Shown: piece after piece, positions 62,726 through 64,000 of the stretch
How positions within the stretch are numbered: position 1 is the first letter of the stretch
Layout of the letters: each line of letters begins with the position of its first letter
Source: Amycolatopsis camponoti
GTDB lineage: Bacteria; Actinomycetota; Actinomycetes; Mycobacteriales; Pseudonocardiaceae
Reading direction: 5' to 3'
Assembly (NCBI RefSeq): GCF_902497555.1
Contig: NZ_CABVGP010000002.1
Location: forward strand, 1,252,501 to 1,316,500
DNA length: 64,000 nt
Notes under the pieces: model-generated
The model's database searches: none
The model's input: only the letters and a program-made list of their open reading frames with translations
What the model was told of the DNA's origin: nothing
Translations under genes and position numbers: made by a program

Positions 62726-62998
62726 TCAGGGGCCGGGGACGTCATCGGTGGGCTCGTCGTGGCCGTTCCGGTCGCCGTTGTCGTCGGGGTGGTTCTGTCG
62801 TGTCACCGAGTCGGGCAGCTGCGGTGGCTTGGTGTCTTGGCCGGTGCTGTTGATCGCCCGGACGATTGCGGCGACGGCCCACAGCAGCGTCGGCACGCCG
62901 TACAGCAGCGCCGGGTTGATCGAGATGAACGCCAGCGCCACGATGACGATCAGTAGGGCCGCCGCGGCGGCGATGATTCGGTTCAACGAATTGCGCAT
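62726..62998 (-). CDS. Small two-helix membrane protein
   Basis: A 90-residue protein: MRNSLNRIIAAAAALLIVIV with ALAFISINP forms helix one, ALLYGVPTLLWAVAAIVRAI helix two, and the polar tail is acidic (NHPDDNGDRNGHDEPTDDVP). Codon use and membrane pattern support a real gene although no ribosome binding site is visible before the ATG. No family recognised. It converges with the dehalogenase gene ten bases away. Confidence 0.65.
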   Translation of the reverse strand: MRNSLNRIIAAAAALLIVIVALAFISINPALLYGVPTLLWAVAAIVRAINSTGQDTKPPQLPDSVTRQNHPDDNGDRNGHDEPTDDVPGP

Positions 62999-63141
62999 AT
63001 TTCACTAATACGCGCTCGGTTACTCGGCGAGATTTCGCAAGAATGAAGTGGCGAGCGGTAGCGTGGAACGTTGATCCCTGGCTGCGAAGGTTAAATGTTT
63101 ATTGGTCACCGGGTTCGTGAAGCGTGAGTCGAGTACGCGGA

Positions 63142-64000
63142 TCATGAATCGATGGTGACCACGCGGAGTACGTTGTAGAGCTTCCGGTACGCCGCCTGCG
63201 CGTCGCGCTTGCCGCCGCGCAGCGCGGACGGCCGCCGGAAGGGTGTCTCGGTCCCGTCGTAGGCCTTTTCCAGCTCGTTGAGGTGCTCTCGGACGGCGCG
63301 GGCGCCGCTGGCGACGAAGTTGTCCAGGTCCTTTTTCTGCTCGGCCGGGGTGCGGGCAGGGTCCGGGGTGGGCCTGAGCTCGGCTTTGTGCAGGACCAAT
63401 TCGAGCCGGTTGAGCGCCACATCGGGCAGTGGGCGAGACATCACGGGCTTGTTCGGGTCGTTGAGCCGGCGGCACCGGTCTTCGATCGCCTTCTTGATCG
63501 TCCGGGCGAAGTCCAGGTCTTGGATGCCCCAGGAGGCGAGGAAGTTCCAGTTGGCGATGCTGTAGGCGTCCTTCGGGTCCTTCACGCGCCGGGCCTGTGC
63601 GGCGCCGGGTTGGAAGATCTCGAAGATGTCGGCGGTGAACGGGGTGCCGGGGGTGAAGCAGTAGCTGGCGCAGGCGTCGTCGATCAGTTCGCGGGCATCG
63701 GGATCTTGGATGGCCTCGGAGGTATAGGCGACCAGCAGCACGCCGGCGCGCGGCCAGCAGGCGGAGTCGCCGTAGAACGCAGCGTCGGCTCGTAGCGCGT
63801 GCTGGTCACGGAATTGCGCGGCGATCCGGCGGAACTCGCGGAACCGAGGTCGCTGCCGGACGTCGGTGTCGGAGGAGAGGACCAGGATCAGGATGTTCAC
63901 CGCGGCGATCGCGGCCGGGGTGAAGTCGTCGACGGCCAGTTCGTTGGCCGATACCCAGTGCGGGCACTGCCCGACGATCGCTTCCGCGACATCGAAGCTG
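63142..64000 (-). CDS. Unknown protein (5' end outside window)
   Basis: The frame is open from the right edge to a stop at 63142, at least 285 residues. A GTG at 63900 could be read as a start, but the frame upstream of it continues without a stop (SFDVAEAIVGQCPHWVSANE and on), so the true start probably lies beyond 64000. Segments include ILVLSSDTDVRQRPRFREFR, CFTPGTPFTADIFEIFQPGA and a basic helical end. No signal peptide is visible in the part present. No family recognised. Confidence 0.7.
   Translation of the reverse strand, partial: SFDVAEAIVGQCPHWVSANELAVDDFTPAAIAAVNILILVLSSDTDVRQRPRFREFRRIAAQFRDQHALRADAAFYGDSACWPRAGVLLVAYTSEAIQDPDARELIDDACASYCFTPGTPFTADIFEIFQPGAAQARRVKDPKDAYSIANWNFLASWGIQDLDFARTIKKAIEDRCRRLNDPNKPVMSRPLPDVALNRLELVLHKAELRPTPDPARTPAEQKKDLDNFVASGARAVREHLNELEKAYDGTETPFRRPSALRGGKRDAQAAYRKLYNVLRVVTIDS

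Overview
The window comes from a high-GC actinomycete, most likely an Amycolatopsis-like member of the Pseudonocardiales. GTG starts and GTGA/ATGA overlaps are common, several genes look leaderless, and one long block follows the Mycobacterium Rv2477c-Rv2464c gene order. The genus is inferred from overall feel, not from a marker gene.

Left arm (1-14.1 kb). Accessory metabolism: a DUF2855 gene cut by the window edge, an F420-type luciferase-like oxidoreductase, and a minus-strand operon of Tat-exported multicopper oxidase, zinc-ribbon/methyltransferase fusion and FAD oxidoreductase. This operon is divergent from a 14-helix MFS exporter, and two CCCGAACGGG palindromes lie between them. An ECF42-type sigma factor follows with its usual DGPF partner, then a type I-beta DAHP synthase and a beta-propeller dehydrogenase-like protein.

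Candidate new biosynthetic cluster (14.1-24.4 kb). Seven plus-strand genes encode a stand-alone AMP ligase, carrier protein, ectoine-synthase-like cupin, acyl-CoA-dehydrogenase-like enzyme, transglutaminase-like protein, MFS exporter and ATP-grasp ligase. They converge on a tightly coupled three-gene minus operon: TrpB2-like PLP enzyme, second ATP-grasp ligase and an unknown protein. The first operon has a structured leader with mutually exclusive hairpins. The gene set suggests an amino acid is loaded on a carrier, desaturated, cyclised or dehydrated, then ligated and exported. The product cannot be predicted.

Decay zone (24.4-27.2 kb). An alpha/beta-hydrolase pseudogene in three frames, a tRNA-Arg(TCT), a decayed second copy of that tRNA, a degenerate GGCC-rich repeat and a secreted I36-type protein.

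Core block (27.4-56.1 kb). An MFS protein, an orphan histidine kinase, a histidine phosphatase and a CopD/CtaG-like membrane protein precede a conserved block: EttA, a TPR/disordered protein, giant NAD-glutamate dehydrogenase, thioesterase, GH13 glucosidase, truncated haemoglobin GlbO, MscS, HNH nuclease, CtaJ, DUF5130 protein, PepN, Rv2466c-like protein, ComB, RpiB and Nei. Inserted in it is a striking 123-residue protein made of fifteen GTRVTx hexapeptides ending in an SsrA-like DYALAA tail.

Right arm (56.1-64 kb). An F420 oxidoreductase/SnoaL pair behind a perfect KstR-type operator, a secreted GH27 alpha-galactosidase, a VOC protein, an HxlR regulator divergent from an SDR/haloalkane-dehalogenase pair, a small membrane protein, and an unknown gene that runs off the right edge.
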